Program-made: the position numbers and the translations under genes
Shown here: piece by piece, positions 1 to 6,167 of the stretch
How the letters are laid out: every line of letters begins with the position of its first letter
Numbering within the stretch: position 1 is the stretch's first letter
Notes under the pieces: model-generated
What the model saw: only the letters and a program-made list of their open reading frames with translations
Databases searched by the model: none
Told to the model about the DNA's origin: nothing
Assembly (NCBI GenBank): GCA_035604335.1
Contig: DATNIT010000174.1
Coordinates: 1 to 11,138, forward strand
DNA length: 11,138 nt
Source: DASZHJ01 sp035604335
GTDB lineage: Bacteria > Pseudomonadota > Alphaproteobacteria > ATCC43930 > CGMCC-115725
Reading direction: 5' to 3'

Positions 1-173
1 CGTGCGAGGTGGTTCACGATGCTCAACAGCATGCAGGGCCAGCCCGGCCCTAGCGAATGTATGTTCGGGTGCGGGTGGTCTGGCCAGTGTGTGGGAAGTA
101 ATCCACAAGTTTTTGGGGCCATGAGTCAATTAGACCAGGAGATTCATGCCTGGAGAGGGTCCTCATCGCTGAA
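1..173. other. window edge, no gene seen
   Basis: I see no convincing coding sequence here. A short inverted repeat AGGGCC-agccc-GGCCCT lies at 35-51. It could form a 6-bp hairpin but has no T-run. The right end merges into the decayed LysE copy. Confidence 0.4.
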
Positions 174-279
174 GGCGCCATAGCCCGCGAGGATCACGAA
201 GGTTAAGAGCATGAAGACCGAGTTCAGCTCCAGCATGCGCGGGAGCGATGCGCCTCCTCGGCGCTCACGAACTGCAGCA
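174..279 (-). pseudogene. remnant of a LysE/RhtB-family exporter gene
   Basis: Read on the minus strand, this stretch matches the middle of the intact LysE-family gene at 4397-5008, roughly 85 % identical by eye over about 105 bp. It covers the part from LPQFVDAGEAH through RMLELSAVFMLMTF to VGYGLF (about residues 129-165 of the intact protein). The copy reads LQFVSAEEAH, then needs a one-base frameshift (a C is missing in CATCCGCTC, giving CATCGCTC) before RMLELNSVFMLLTF and GYGAF. Neither the N-terminal hallmark region nor the C-terminus is present, and an unrelated tail with a stop codon follows. Its upstream edge lies directly against the stop codon of the hydrolase gene. The sequence shows a paralogous or duplicated gene that has been truncated and frameshifted. 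It cannot make a transporter. Confidence 0.8.
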
Positions 280-1422
280 TCACCCCATCCACCCGAGCAC
301 CCTCCCCAGAATCGCATCCACGAGCCCGTGCAGGCCCGAGGCATAGAAGCTCAGGCGATTGCCGGACCCGGTGTTGGTGGTGAGGGCCACCGTCACGCCG
401 GAGTCGCGGTGATGCACCATCACCGTCACATAGCCGGGCATGCTGCCCTGGTGGCCGAACACGTCGTGGCCGGCATAGCGCATCAGCCAGACCCCGGCGC
501 CGCTCTCGCGGAGCCGCGTTCCCGGCGTCGCCATCGTGCCGGGCCTGCGGTTCTCGACCATGTCCGCGGTGATGTCGGGCGGGAGCAGCTTGCCCGTGAC
601 CAGCGCGCCCAGAAAGCGGGCGAGATCGGCCGCGGTGCCGACCATGTCGCCCGCGGCGTAGGCGCCGGTCATCGGAAACACCGAGCTCGAATCCTGTAGG
701 TCGTCGGAGTAGGGGAGCGTCTCGCCCACCCGCCACATCTCGCCGCCCTCGGCGACCGGCCGGCTCTCGAGCTCCGGCGGCGGGGCGGGGCGATGATAGT
801 AGCCGCGGACCAGGCTCTCCCGCGGAAACGCCTCGCCCGCCGCCGCGTAACAGTCGCGCAGATCGAGCGGCGCCAGCACGCGCCGGCGGATCTCGGCCGC
901 GAGCGGGTGGCCCGTGAGCCGCTCGATCAGCATCCCCGCCAGCACATAGCCGGTGTTGTTGTAGGCGCAGGCGGCATCGGGCTCGCCGGGCGGGCCGGCC
1001 GTGTAGGCAAGCGCCACGATCTCCGTCGGCGTCCAGATCCGGCCGGGCTCCATCGGCATGATGAATTCGAACTCGGGGAGGCCCGCCGTGTGCGCGACCA
1101 GCTGGCGCACGCGGATGCGCTCCGCGAACGGCAGGTCCGGAAACCACGCGGCGACGGGCGCCTCGAGCGGCACGCCCGCCTCCCGGACCACGCTCATCAA
1201 CGCCGCCGCAACGAAGGTCTTCGTGCAACTGCCGATCTTGAAGAGCCGGTCGGGTGTCACCGGCACGGAGCCCACGCAATCGGCGAGCCCCGCCGCCAGC
1301 AGCATCGGCGCCTCGCTCGCGCCGGTAACGGCGAGGCTCGCGCCCACGATGCCGCGGGCGATGAAGCCATCGAGCAAGGCCTGCAGATCCTCGCGGAGGG
1401 CGGCGTCGCCGGTCTTGCTCAT
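280..1422 (-). CDS. serine hydrolase, beta-lactamase (class C / EstB-like) fold
   Basis: The 380-residue protein belongs to the beta-lactamase-related serine hydrolases (class C beta-lactamases, DD-peptidases, EstB-type esterases). The nucleophile motif SxxK is S65-C-T-K68 in KIGSCTKTFVAAAL. The YxN motif is Y154-N-N156 in AYNNTGYVLAG. A late HxG motif, H324-Q-G326, sits in FGHQGSMPGYV and takes the place of KTG. The segment VRQLVAHTAGLPEFE is typical of the family. There is no signal peptide, so a cytoplasmic esterase or peptidase is more likely than a secreted antibiotic-resistance enzyme. The substrate cannot be told. The ATG at 1422 follows a G-rich stretch as a weak ribosome site. The gene starts 38 bp after the antitoxin stop codon on the same strand and may be read through from the toxin-antitoxin promoter. 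Confidence 0.9.
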   Translation of the reverse strand: MSKTGDAALREDLQALLDGFIARGIVGASLAVTGASEAPMLLAAGLADCVGSVPVTPDRLFKIGSCTKTFVAAALMSVVREAGVPLEAPVAAWFPDLPFAERIRVRQLVAHTAGLPEFEFIMPMEPGRIWTPTEIVALAYTAGPPGEPDAACAYNNTGYVLAGMLIERLTGHPLAAEIRRRVLAPLDLRDCYAAAGEAFPRESLVRGYYHRPAPPPELESRPVAEGGEMWRVGETLPYSDDLQDSSSVFPMTGAYAAGDMVGTAADLARFLGALVTGKLLPPDITADMVENRRPGTMATPGTRLRESGAGVWLMRYAGHDVFGHQGSMPGYVTVMVHHRDSGVTVALTTNTGSGNRLSFYASGLHGLVDAILGRVLGWMG

Positions 1423-1460
1423 GGCACAGGGCCCCCCAACAGCAGGTCGCGGTGCACGCT

Positions 1461-2051
1461 CTAGCTGGAAGCTCCGGGCCGTTCCCGAGTTCGCACACGC
1501 TCTGATTCCTGCGTCGACTTCGCGCCATAAATCCGTTCGTAAATTCCTTCGATCGAGCTTTTGCGCACGGTGGCACGAATGAGCGCGGCATCGGCTTCCG
1601 AGATCATCGGCACTCCGCGCGTCTTCTTGAACAATCTGGGGCGCTTCGCGGCAAGCAGCAGCAACCTCATCATCGAACTGCTCGGAATCACTTCACCAGC
1701 CTCGTACTTCTCGAACGCCTTGGGGCCGCCACCGAATACGCGTCCCGCGTCGGCTTGAGATAGTCCACAGGTCTCGCGTATGGCTCTGATTACGAGCGGA
1801 GTGAGGGGAGTTGCCTTCTTTGCCTTGGCCCGCGCCTCGCGCCGGGCCGCCGCGCGAACGACATTGTCCTCGTCCGTCAGCTGACCTTCGGTGTCATTCG
1901 GGTCGTCGAGCGACGCCCACCAGCCAGGCTGACCATAGGTGAAGCGATGACCATCGACATCGATGGTGATCATCTTGACGCCCCGTCGCATCCTCCTGCC
2001 GCTTTCGGCGCTCCGAATCTCGTTTGGATAGTTGCGCGGGTTTTTCTTCAT
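1461..2051 (-). CDS. mqsA: MqsA-family antitoxin / HTH repressor, atypical N-terminus
   Basis: This 196-residue protein carries the MqsA-type helix-turn-helix at about residues 95-118 (CGLSQADAGRVFGGG, then KAFEKYEAGE). It closely resembles the C-terminal domain of E. coli MqsA (FGGG..AF..YE core). As the antitoxin it should bind and neutralise MqsR and repress its own operon. Two things are odd. The N-terminal half has no CxxC zinc motifs (the only cysteine is C95, in the HTH) and instead reads DGHRFTYGQPGWW, SLDDPNDTEGQLTDEDNVV and a basic stretch. There is also an extension of about 50 residues after the HTH (VPMISEADAALIRATV, IEGIYERIYG). The start at 2051 overlaps the toxin stop as ATGA and has AAGGGA 9 bases upstream, which indicates translational coupling. 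Internal ATGs at residues 21 and 27 are alternatives. GC content is lower than in the flanking genes. Confidence 0.82.
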   Translation of the reverse strand: MKKNPRNYPNEIRSAESGRRMRRGVKMITIDVDGHRFTYGQPGWWASLDDPNDTEGQLTDEDNVVRAAARREARAKAKKATPLTPLVIRAIRETCGLSQADAGRVFGGGPKAFEKYEAGEVIPSSSMMRLLLLAAKRPRLFKKTRGVPMISEADAALIRATVRKSSIEGIYERIYGAKSTQESERVRTRERPGASS

Positions 2052-2362
2052 GGCTCGTTCCCTTTGAAGCTGATCAGCAGCAGCTCGCCTCGTGCATCGA
2101 GCGTGACCTTCACGTAGAGCTCGCGGCCACCGACAACCGGTTTGTAGACATCCTGCCAGTCGGCGCGATCGACGTTCGACCGCATCGATTTCTCGAAATC
2201 GCTCGCCGTGAGGCCGGAGATCACATCCACGACCGCCTGCTCGTCCATTCCGAGCTCCTCGGCGCCCTCTGCGGCACTCATCGTCCGGTTCAGGCGAGCC
2301 GGATCAGCGAAGGCCGCCTTGATCGTCTTCAGCGAATGGCGCGCTTTGCGCTTCCTCGACAT
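2048..2362 (-). CDS. mqsR: MqsR-family mRNA interferase toxin
   Basis: The 104-residue protein aligns over its whole length with E. coli MqsR (98 residues), a RelE-fold ribonuclease that cleaves mRNA mainly at GC(U/A) sites. The conserved blocks are LTASDFEKSM, WQDVYKP, ELYVKV and the C-terminal LLISFKG. The residues matching the E. coli catalytic set Lys56, Gln68 and Tyr81 are present as K58, Q70 and Y83, so an active toxin is expected. Toxin before antitoxin is the usual mqsRA order. The ATG at 2362 lies inside the flank of a palindrome, with only GGGGGT immediately before it. The ribosome-site spacing is therefore very short, and the message may be leaderless or nearly so. The homology supports this start, since the N-terminal length equals that of E. 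coli MqsR. Confidence 0.92.
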   Translation of the reverse strand: MSRKRKARHSLKTIKAAFADPARLNRTMSAAEGAEELGMDEQAVVDVISGLTASDFEKSMRSNVDRADWQDVYKPVVGGRELYVKVTLDARGELLLISFKGNEP

Positions 2363-2381
2363 ACCCCCATATTGGGGGTGT
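2361..2381. promoter_or_regulatory. palindromic operator of the mqsRA operon
   Basis: A perfect inverted repeat ACCCCCA-TAT-TGGGGGT occupies 2363-2379. It extends by two more bases on each side with one mismatch. It lies exactly at the mqsR start codon, as expected for an autoregulatory operator bound by the antitoxin dimer. The sequence differs from the E. coli mqsRA operator, whose arms are AACCT and AGGTT. Binding by this MqsA homologue is inference. Confidence 0.7.
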
Positions 2382-2396
2382 CTAGCCTGAGGTCAA
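2368..2396 (-). promoter_or_regulatory. possible sigma70-type promoter of mqsRA
   Basis: On the minus strand TTGACC (2396-2391) is followed after 17 bases by AATATG (2373-2368), a poor -10 inside the palindrome. With this geometry transcription would begin about at the A of the mqsR ATG, giving a leaderless message that is occluded when the palindrome is bound. The -35 is good and the -10 weak, so this is tentative. Confidence 0.35.
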
Positions 2397-2676
2397 GCGC
2401 AGATCATGCAATGCCGTGTCGCGCTTGATTTTACCGCAAAAAGCGTGCATGCTGCCAGACGCGCTATATGCCCATAAGAGGGGTGCATCCGTGAGGCGCC
2501 GTACGCGCAAACATTAAAATTACGAAACGAACCAAATTTGGCGTAAAGCATTGATGAAATGGGCGTTTTGGCTTCGCGGTAAAAAGCCCGATCGCTGCGG
2601 CAAATACCCGGATCGATTTGACAGCGGGCTCCGCTCGCTCTCACTATCTCCACCATAATCTCAAGGGGGTGGTGCC
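2382..2676. other. divergent, AT-richer intergenic region
   Basis: About 295 bp separate the divergent mqsR and dppA-type genes. Base composition is clearly less GC-rich than in the coding DNA. It holds the probable promoters in both directions and a spaced inverted repeat, TTTTACCGC near 2429-2437 with GCGGTAAAA near 2576-2584. A minus-strand 87-codon reading frame crosses it, but that frame has no ribosome site, no recognisable family and no plausible composition. I regard the region as non-coding. Confidence 0.55.
2618..2647 (+). promoter_or_regulatory. possible promoter of the dppA-type gene
   Basis: A consensus -35 hexamer TTGACA at 2618-2623 is followed after 18 bases by CACTAT (3 of 6 matches to TATAAT). 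This would give a leader of about 20 bases with the ribosome site AAGGGGGTGG at 2663-2672 just before the ATG at 2677. The -35 and the ribosome site are good. The -10 is weak. Confidence 0.35.
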
Positions 2677-4278
2677 ATGCGGAAGCTCTGGATCGCGGCT
2701 GGTGCGGCGGTCGCCTTGGCGGCCGGCGGCGCGCGGGCGGATACGTTGTCGGTGTGCTCCGAGGCGAGCCCGGACGCGCTCAACTCGGCGCTGACGGATT
2801 CGAACACCAGCTTCGACGTCAGCGAGCAGATCGCCGACCGTCTGGTGGAAATGGAGATCGGCGGATCGAAGGTAATCCCCGGCCTCGCGGAGTCCTGGAC
2901 GATCTCGCCCGATGGCCTCCACTACACGTTCAAGCTGCGCCACGGCGTCAAGTTCCAGTCCAGCGCCAAGTTCAAGCCGACGCGCGACATGAACGCCGAC
3001 GACGTCGTCTTCAGCTTCACCCGCATGTACGACAAGGCGAACAGCTACCACGCGCTGAGCGGCGGGCGCTATCCCATGTACGACGACTTCGTCGGACCCG
3101 CGCTCAAGTCCGTGAGCAAGGCCAGCGACGACACCGTCGTCTTCGATCTGAAGGTGCCGTCGGCCTCCCTCCTGAGCGCGCTCACGGTGCAGTCCTTCTC
3201 GATCTGGCCCGCGGAATACGCGGCGGCGATGGAGAAGGCGGGAACGCCGGAGCAGGTCGATCAGGCGCCGCTGGGCACCGGGCCGTTCCAGCTGGTGGAC
3301 TATCAGAAGGACTCCCAGGTGCGCTTCCGCAAGTACGACGACTTCTGGGGTGCGAAAGGCGGCATGCCCGCGCGCGCGGCCAAGGTGGATCAGTTGGTCT
3401 ACGCCATCACCCCGGATGCCGCCGTGCGCTTCGCCAAGCTGCGCGCCGGCGAGTGCCAGGTGCTCCGCTACCCGAGCCCGGCCGATCTGCCGGCCATGCG
3501 CGCCACGGCTGGCGTCGTCGTCCCGGGGGCGCCGATCGCGGCCGAGAGCACGATCGCCTGGCGGGTCGACAAGAAGCCGTTCGATGATCCCCGCGTGCGC
3601 GAGGCGCTGACGCTCGCCATCAACGTGCCCGCGATCCTCGACGCGGTGTTCCAAGGGAGCGGCAAGCCCACGGCCTCGCTCGTGCCATCGGCGCTCTGGG
3701 GCCATAACACCCAGCTCAAGCCGCGCGCCTACGATCCCGCGCGGGCGAAGACGCTCCTCACCGAGGCCGGATATCCCGACGGGTTCTCCACCGACCTCTG
3801 GGCGATCCCCGTGAGCCGCGCCTACATGCCGAACGGCCGCCGCACCGCCGAGCTCGTCCAAGGGGATTGGGCGAAGATCGGCGTCAAGGTGAACATCGTC
3901 ACCTACGAGTGGGGCGAGTTCCTCCGCCGCCGCCGCGCCGGCGAGGCGACCGTGACGCAGATGGGCGGCACCTGGGACTATCCGGACCCGAGCGAGCTCC
4001 TGGTCTGGAACACCTGCGACGCCATCGCCGGCGGCAACAACGTCTCGCACTGGTGCAACCAGGACTTCTCCGACCTGATCAAGAAGGCCGACGTCGTGAC
4101 GGACCCCGAGCAGCGCGCCGAGCTCTACGAGAAGGCGCAGGAGGTCTACTACAAGGACATGCCCGGGATCGTGCTGGCGGACGTGAGCGCCTATGCCGCG
4201 ATCAGCGACAAAGTGCAGGGCTTCAAGCTGCACTTCCTCGGCGGCCAGCCGTTCGGGGGAGTCAGCCTGAAGCCGTAG
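2677..4278 (+). CDS. dppA: dipeptide-type ABC transporter periplasmic binding protein
   Basis: The 533-residue protein is a family 5 solute-binding protein (SBP_bac_5) and resembles E. coli DppA almost throughout: CSEASPDALN, VIPGLAESW, NADDVVFSF, PLGTGPFQL, SITPDA-like AITPDAAVRFAKL, WGHN, DLWAIPVSRAYMPNGRR and IVTYEWGEF. It would bind di- or short peptides in the periplasm for a DppBCDF-type importer. A signal peptide (KL, a hydrophobic stretch, ARA then D) is predicted to be cut after about residue 21. The cysteines of both DppA disulfides appear conserved (C27 with C260, C447 with C460). The aspartate that fixes the ligand amino group has a counterpart in GGTWDYPDP. No permease or ATPase gene lies beside it, so it is an orphan here. 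The ATG has a strong ribosome site (AAGGGGGTGG). DppA relatives can also bind haem or 5-aminolevulinate, so the ligand is uncertain. Confidence 0.93.
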   Translation: MRKLWIAAGAAVALAAGGARADTLSVCSEASPDALNSALTDSNTSFDVSEQIADRLVEMEIGGSKVIPGLAESWTISPDGLHYTFKLRHGVKFQSSAKFKPTRDMNADDVVFSFTRMYDKANSYHALSGGRYPMYDDFVGPALKSVSKASDDTVVFDLKVPSASLLSALTVQSFSIWPAEYAAAMEKAGTPEQVDQAPLGTGPFQLVDYQKDSQVRFRKYDDFWGAKGGMPARAAKVDQLVYAITPDAAVRFAKLRAGECQVLRYPSPADLPAMRATAGVVVPGAPIAAESTIAWRVDKKPFDDPRVREALTLAINVPAILDAVFQGSGKPTASLVPSALWGHNTQLKPRAYDPARAKTLLTEAGYPDGFSTDLWAIPVSRAYMPNGRRTAELVQGDWAKIGVKVNIVTYEWGEFLRRRRAGEATVTQMGGTWDYPDPSELLVWNTCDAIAGGNNVSHWCNQDFSDLIKKADVVTDPEQRAELYEKAQEVYYKDMPGIVLADVSAYAAISDKVQGFKLHFLGGQPFGGVSLKP

Positions 4279-4303
4279 AGCGGCGCGCCAATCCCGGCGC
4301 TTT

Positions 4304-4329
4304 CCTCTCCGCCCTTTAGGGCGGAGAGG
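4304..4329. terminator. hairpin between convergent genes
   Basis: A perfect 11-bp stem, CCTCTCCGCCC pairing with GGGCGGAGAGG around the loop TTTA, lies 25 bp after the dppA-type stop codon and 67 bp from the 3' end of the convergent LysE-family gene. There is no T-run on either strand. It may work as a bidirectional barrier to transcription or an mRNA 3'-end stabiliser rather than as a classical intrinsic terminator. Confidence 0.6.
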
Positions 4330-4396
4330 GACGCAATGCGTGCGTGCCGGCAACGATCTCACGTCAGCACATCCGCCACCGCGCTTCGATAGCTTC

Positions 4397-5008
4397 TCAC
4401 CTCTCCGCGAACGCGAGCCGCGCGCCGAGCGCCACGAAGGCGGCGGCGAAGGTGCGGCGCATCCAGGTCATGACGCGCGGGCGCGAGATCACGTGGTCCC
4501 GGACCGCCGCGGCGAAGAGGCCGTAGCCCACGAAGACCACGAAGGTCATCAGCATGAAGACCGCGCTCAGCTCGAGCATGCGCGGGAGCGGATGCGCCTC
4601 GCCGGCATCCACGAACTGCGGCAGGAAGGCCAGGAAGAAGATCGAGAGCTTGGGGTTGAGGATGTTGATCAGGATCGCCGTCACGGTCACCTGAAGCGCC
4701 GAGCGCGCGCCGACCTCGCGCTCCACCTTGAGCGTGCCGTGCTCCCTGAGCGTCATCCAGGCCATATAGAGGAGATAGGCGACGCCCGCATACTTGAATG
4801 TCTGGAAGAGGACCGCGCTCGTGTGCAGCAGGGCCGCGAGCCCCAGGATCGCCGCCGCCAGATGCGGCACGATGCCGAGCGTGCAGCCGAACGCCGCCAC
4901 CACGCTCGCCCGCGACCCCCGCGACAACCCCGCCGCCAGCGTGTAAAGCACGCCGGTCCCGGGCGACACGACCACGATCAGCGAGGTGATCAGGAATTCG
5001 GGGGACAT
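4397..5008 (-). CDS. LysE/RhtB-family amino-acid exporter
   Basis: The 203-residue inner-membrane protein belongs to the LysE/RhtB/RarD-type amino-acid and metabolite exporters, which have about six membrane helices and about 200 residues. It shows the N-terminal signature region SPGTGVLYTLAAGLSRG, the strongly hydrophobic segments around residues 5-25, 38-62, 70-86, 108-130, 145-168 and 183-200, and the central motif ILNPKLSIFFLAFLPQFV. The ATG at 5008 has CAGGAG 6 bases upstream. The open frame continues upstream to 5125, but that part (with peptides such as CPLCLCGE) lies in the dispersed repeat and is not part of the protein. The substrate (homoserine, threonine, lysine or another compound) cannot be predicted. 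A decayed partial copy lies at 174-279. Confidence 0.92.
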   Translation of the reverse strand: MSPEFLITSLIVVVSPGTGVLYTLAAGLSRGSRASVVAAFGCTLGIVPHLAAAILGLAALLHTSAVLFQTFKYAGVAYLLYMAWMTLREHGTLKVEREVGARSALQVTVTAILINILNPKLSIFFLAFLPQFVDAGEAHPLPRMLELSAVFMLMTFVVFVGYGLFAAAVRDHVISRPRVMTWMRRTFAAAFVALGARLAFAER

Positions 5009-5034
5009 GCGCGCTCCTGTTGCGATGAAGGAAG

Positions 5035-5221
5035 TTTCACCACAGAGACACAGAGGACACGGAGGACGTCGTCTCGCGCCGAAGCCGGGGGAATTACTTG
5101 GTGCCTTGGTGTCTTGGCGGTTCAAAAGTTTCTACCGCCAAGTCGCCAAGAACGCCAAGAAGATGATTGCGGCTTCGCCGCGAGGATAAATCTCTGTGTC
5201 CTCTGTGTCTCTGTGGTGAAA
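5035..5221. repeat. dispersed nested-palindrome repeat, copy 1
   Basis: The element begins TTTCACCACAGAGACACAGA and ends with its reverse complement. The outer arms are perfectly complementary over 26 bp. Inner arms also pair: CTCGCGCCGAAGCCG (left) with CGGCTTCGCCGCGAG (right), and the CTTGG-rich stretch ending TTGGCGGT with ACCGCCAAGTCGCCAAG around a centre near 5128. The whole 187 bp is thus one imperfect palindrome. It has no coding capacity. Short peptides such as HHRDTE-type or QVAKDAKK from its frames are a known source of spurious protein calls. It sits between the LysE-family start codon and the stop codon of the oxidoreductase gene, and its edge lies 1 bp from that stop codon. Confidence 0.88.
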
Positions 5222-5222
5222 C

Positions 5223-6116
5223 CTAAAGTAGGTCCGCGACCGCGCTCCGATAGCGCTTCATCGCGGCGATATGGTCCGCGAGCGAGCGGCCGTCGATGCG
5301 CTTGTGGTGATAGCGCCCGTAGACGTTGTTGAGGGTCACGTGGGTCACGCCGGCTTGCTTCCAGGCCTGCAGCTCCTGGCGCCAGGATTTCTCGTCGCCG
5401 ACCGCGGAGGTCCAGACGCAGAGGCCGACCGACTTGGGATCGCGGCCCGCCGCCGTCACGAAGCCGCGCAGCTTCGCGAAGGCCGCGTCGGCTTCCGCGC
5501 CCGCGGGGTGCGCCAGCATCATCCAACCGTCGCCCCACTTGGCGATGCGCTGCAAGGTCCGGTCGTCGTGCCCGCCGTACCAGATCGGCACGTTGCGCTT
5601 GAGCGGCAGCGGGTTGAGGCCGGCGTCCTCGATGCTGTGCCACTCGCCCTTGAACGTGACGTGCGGCTCGGCCCAGAGCGCCTTCATCACCGCGATCTGC
5701 TCCTCGGAGCGCTTGCCGCGGTTCTTGAAATTCTCGTTGAGGCCGGTGAACTCCACGGGGTTCCAGCCGACGCCGATGCCGAGCCGGAACCGGCCGCCGG
5801 AGAGCACGTCGAGGCACGCGGTCTGCTTGGCGACCAGCACGGTCTGCCGCTGCGCCAGGATCAGCACCTCGGTCGAGAAGCCGATCTTGCGCGTGCAGGC
5901 GCTCAGGAAGCCGAACAGCACGAAGGGATCGTGGAAGCAATCGGCCGACGTGTTGCGGTCGCCCCAGTCGGGCCGGCTCGCCTTGTTGACGCCGAGCACG
6001 TGATCGGTCCCGGCGAGGTAATCGTAGCCCAAACCCTCCGCGGTCTCCGCGAACTCGCGAATGCCCTTGGGCTCGCCTCCGATATCGACAATGGGCAGCG
6101 CCACACCGAGCTTCAA
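5223..6116 (-). CDS. LLM-class F420-dependent oxidoreductase (Rv2161c-like)
   Basis: The 297-residue protein is a luciferase-like monooxygenase-fold enzyme of the subfamily typified by mycobacterial Rv2161c (TIGR03619-like), probably using coenzyme F420 or a flavin. Typical stretches are KLGVALPIVDIGG at the start, LGYDYLAGTDHVLG (about 29-42), LSGGRFRLGIGVGWNPVEF (about 105-123) and VPIWYGGHDDRTLQRIAKWGDGW (about 176-198). I place the start at TTG 6116, preceded by AGGAGG at 8 bases spacing. This gives the expected first residues MKLGVALP. A GTG at 6176 would extend the protein into the flanking repeat and is unlikely. The substrate is unknown. Whether the host makes F420 cannot be seen here. 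The gene is bracketed by two copies of the nested-palindrome repeat. Confidence 0.88.
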   Translation of the reverse strand: MKLGVALPIVDIGGEPKGIREFAETAEGLGYDYLAGTDHVLGVNKASRPDWGDRNTSADCFHDPFVLFGFLSACTRKIGFSTEVLILAQRQTVLVAKQTACLDVLSGGRFRLGIGVGWNPVEFTGLNENFKNRGKRSEEQIAVMKALWAEPHVTFKGEWHSIEDAGLNPLPLKRNVPIWYGGHDDRTLQRIAKWGDGWMMLAHPAGAEADAAFAKLRGFVTAAGRDPKSVGLCVWTSAVGDEKSWRQELQAWKQAGVTHVTLNNVYGRYHHKRIDGRSLADHIAAMKRYRSAVADLL

Positions 6117-6167
6117 CGATCCTGCCTCCTCGCAAAAGGGGAGGCGAAGTCTAGCGCAATAGGGAAT

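Noticed and set aside
280..1422. The serine hydrolase as an antibiotic-resistance beta-lactamase
   Set aside because: It has no signal peptide and an HxG motif in place of KTG, and the broad family is mostly esterases and peptidases. Resistance cannot be inferred.
224..1591. 455-codon minus-strand open frame overlapping the hydrolase
   Set aside because: It is an Arg/Ala/Pro/Gly-rich off-frame of the hydrolase gene. The real frame has the SxxK and YxN motifs.
2393..2656. 87-codon minus-strand frame in the divergent intergenic region
   Set aside because: There is no ribosome site, the composition is odd, and it overlaps both promoter regions. It matches nothing I recognise.
2644..4362. 572-codon minus-strand open frame opposite the dppA-type gene
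   Set aside because: It is an antisense shadow of a high-GC gene, with Arg/His/Leu-rich composition and no family signature.
5009..5125. 39-residue N-terminal extension of the LysE-family protein
   Set aside because: It lies in repeat copy 1. The normal family start with a good ribosome site is at 5008.
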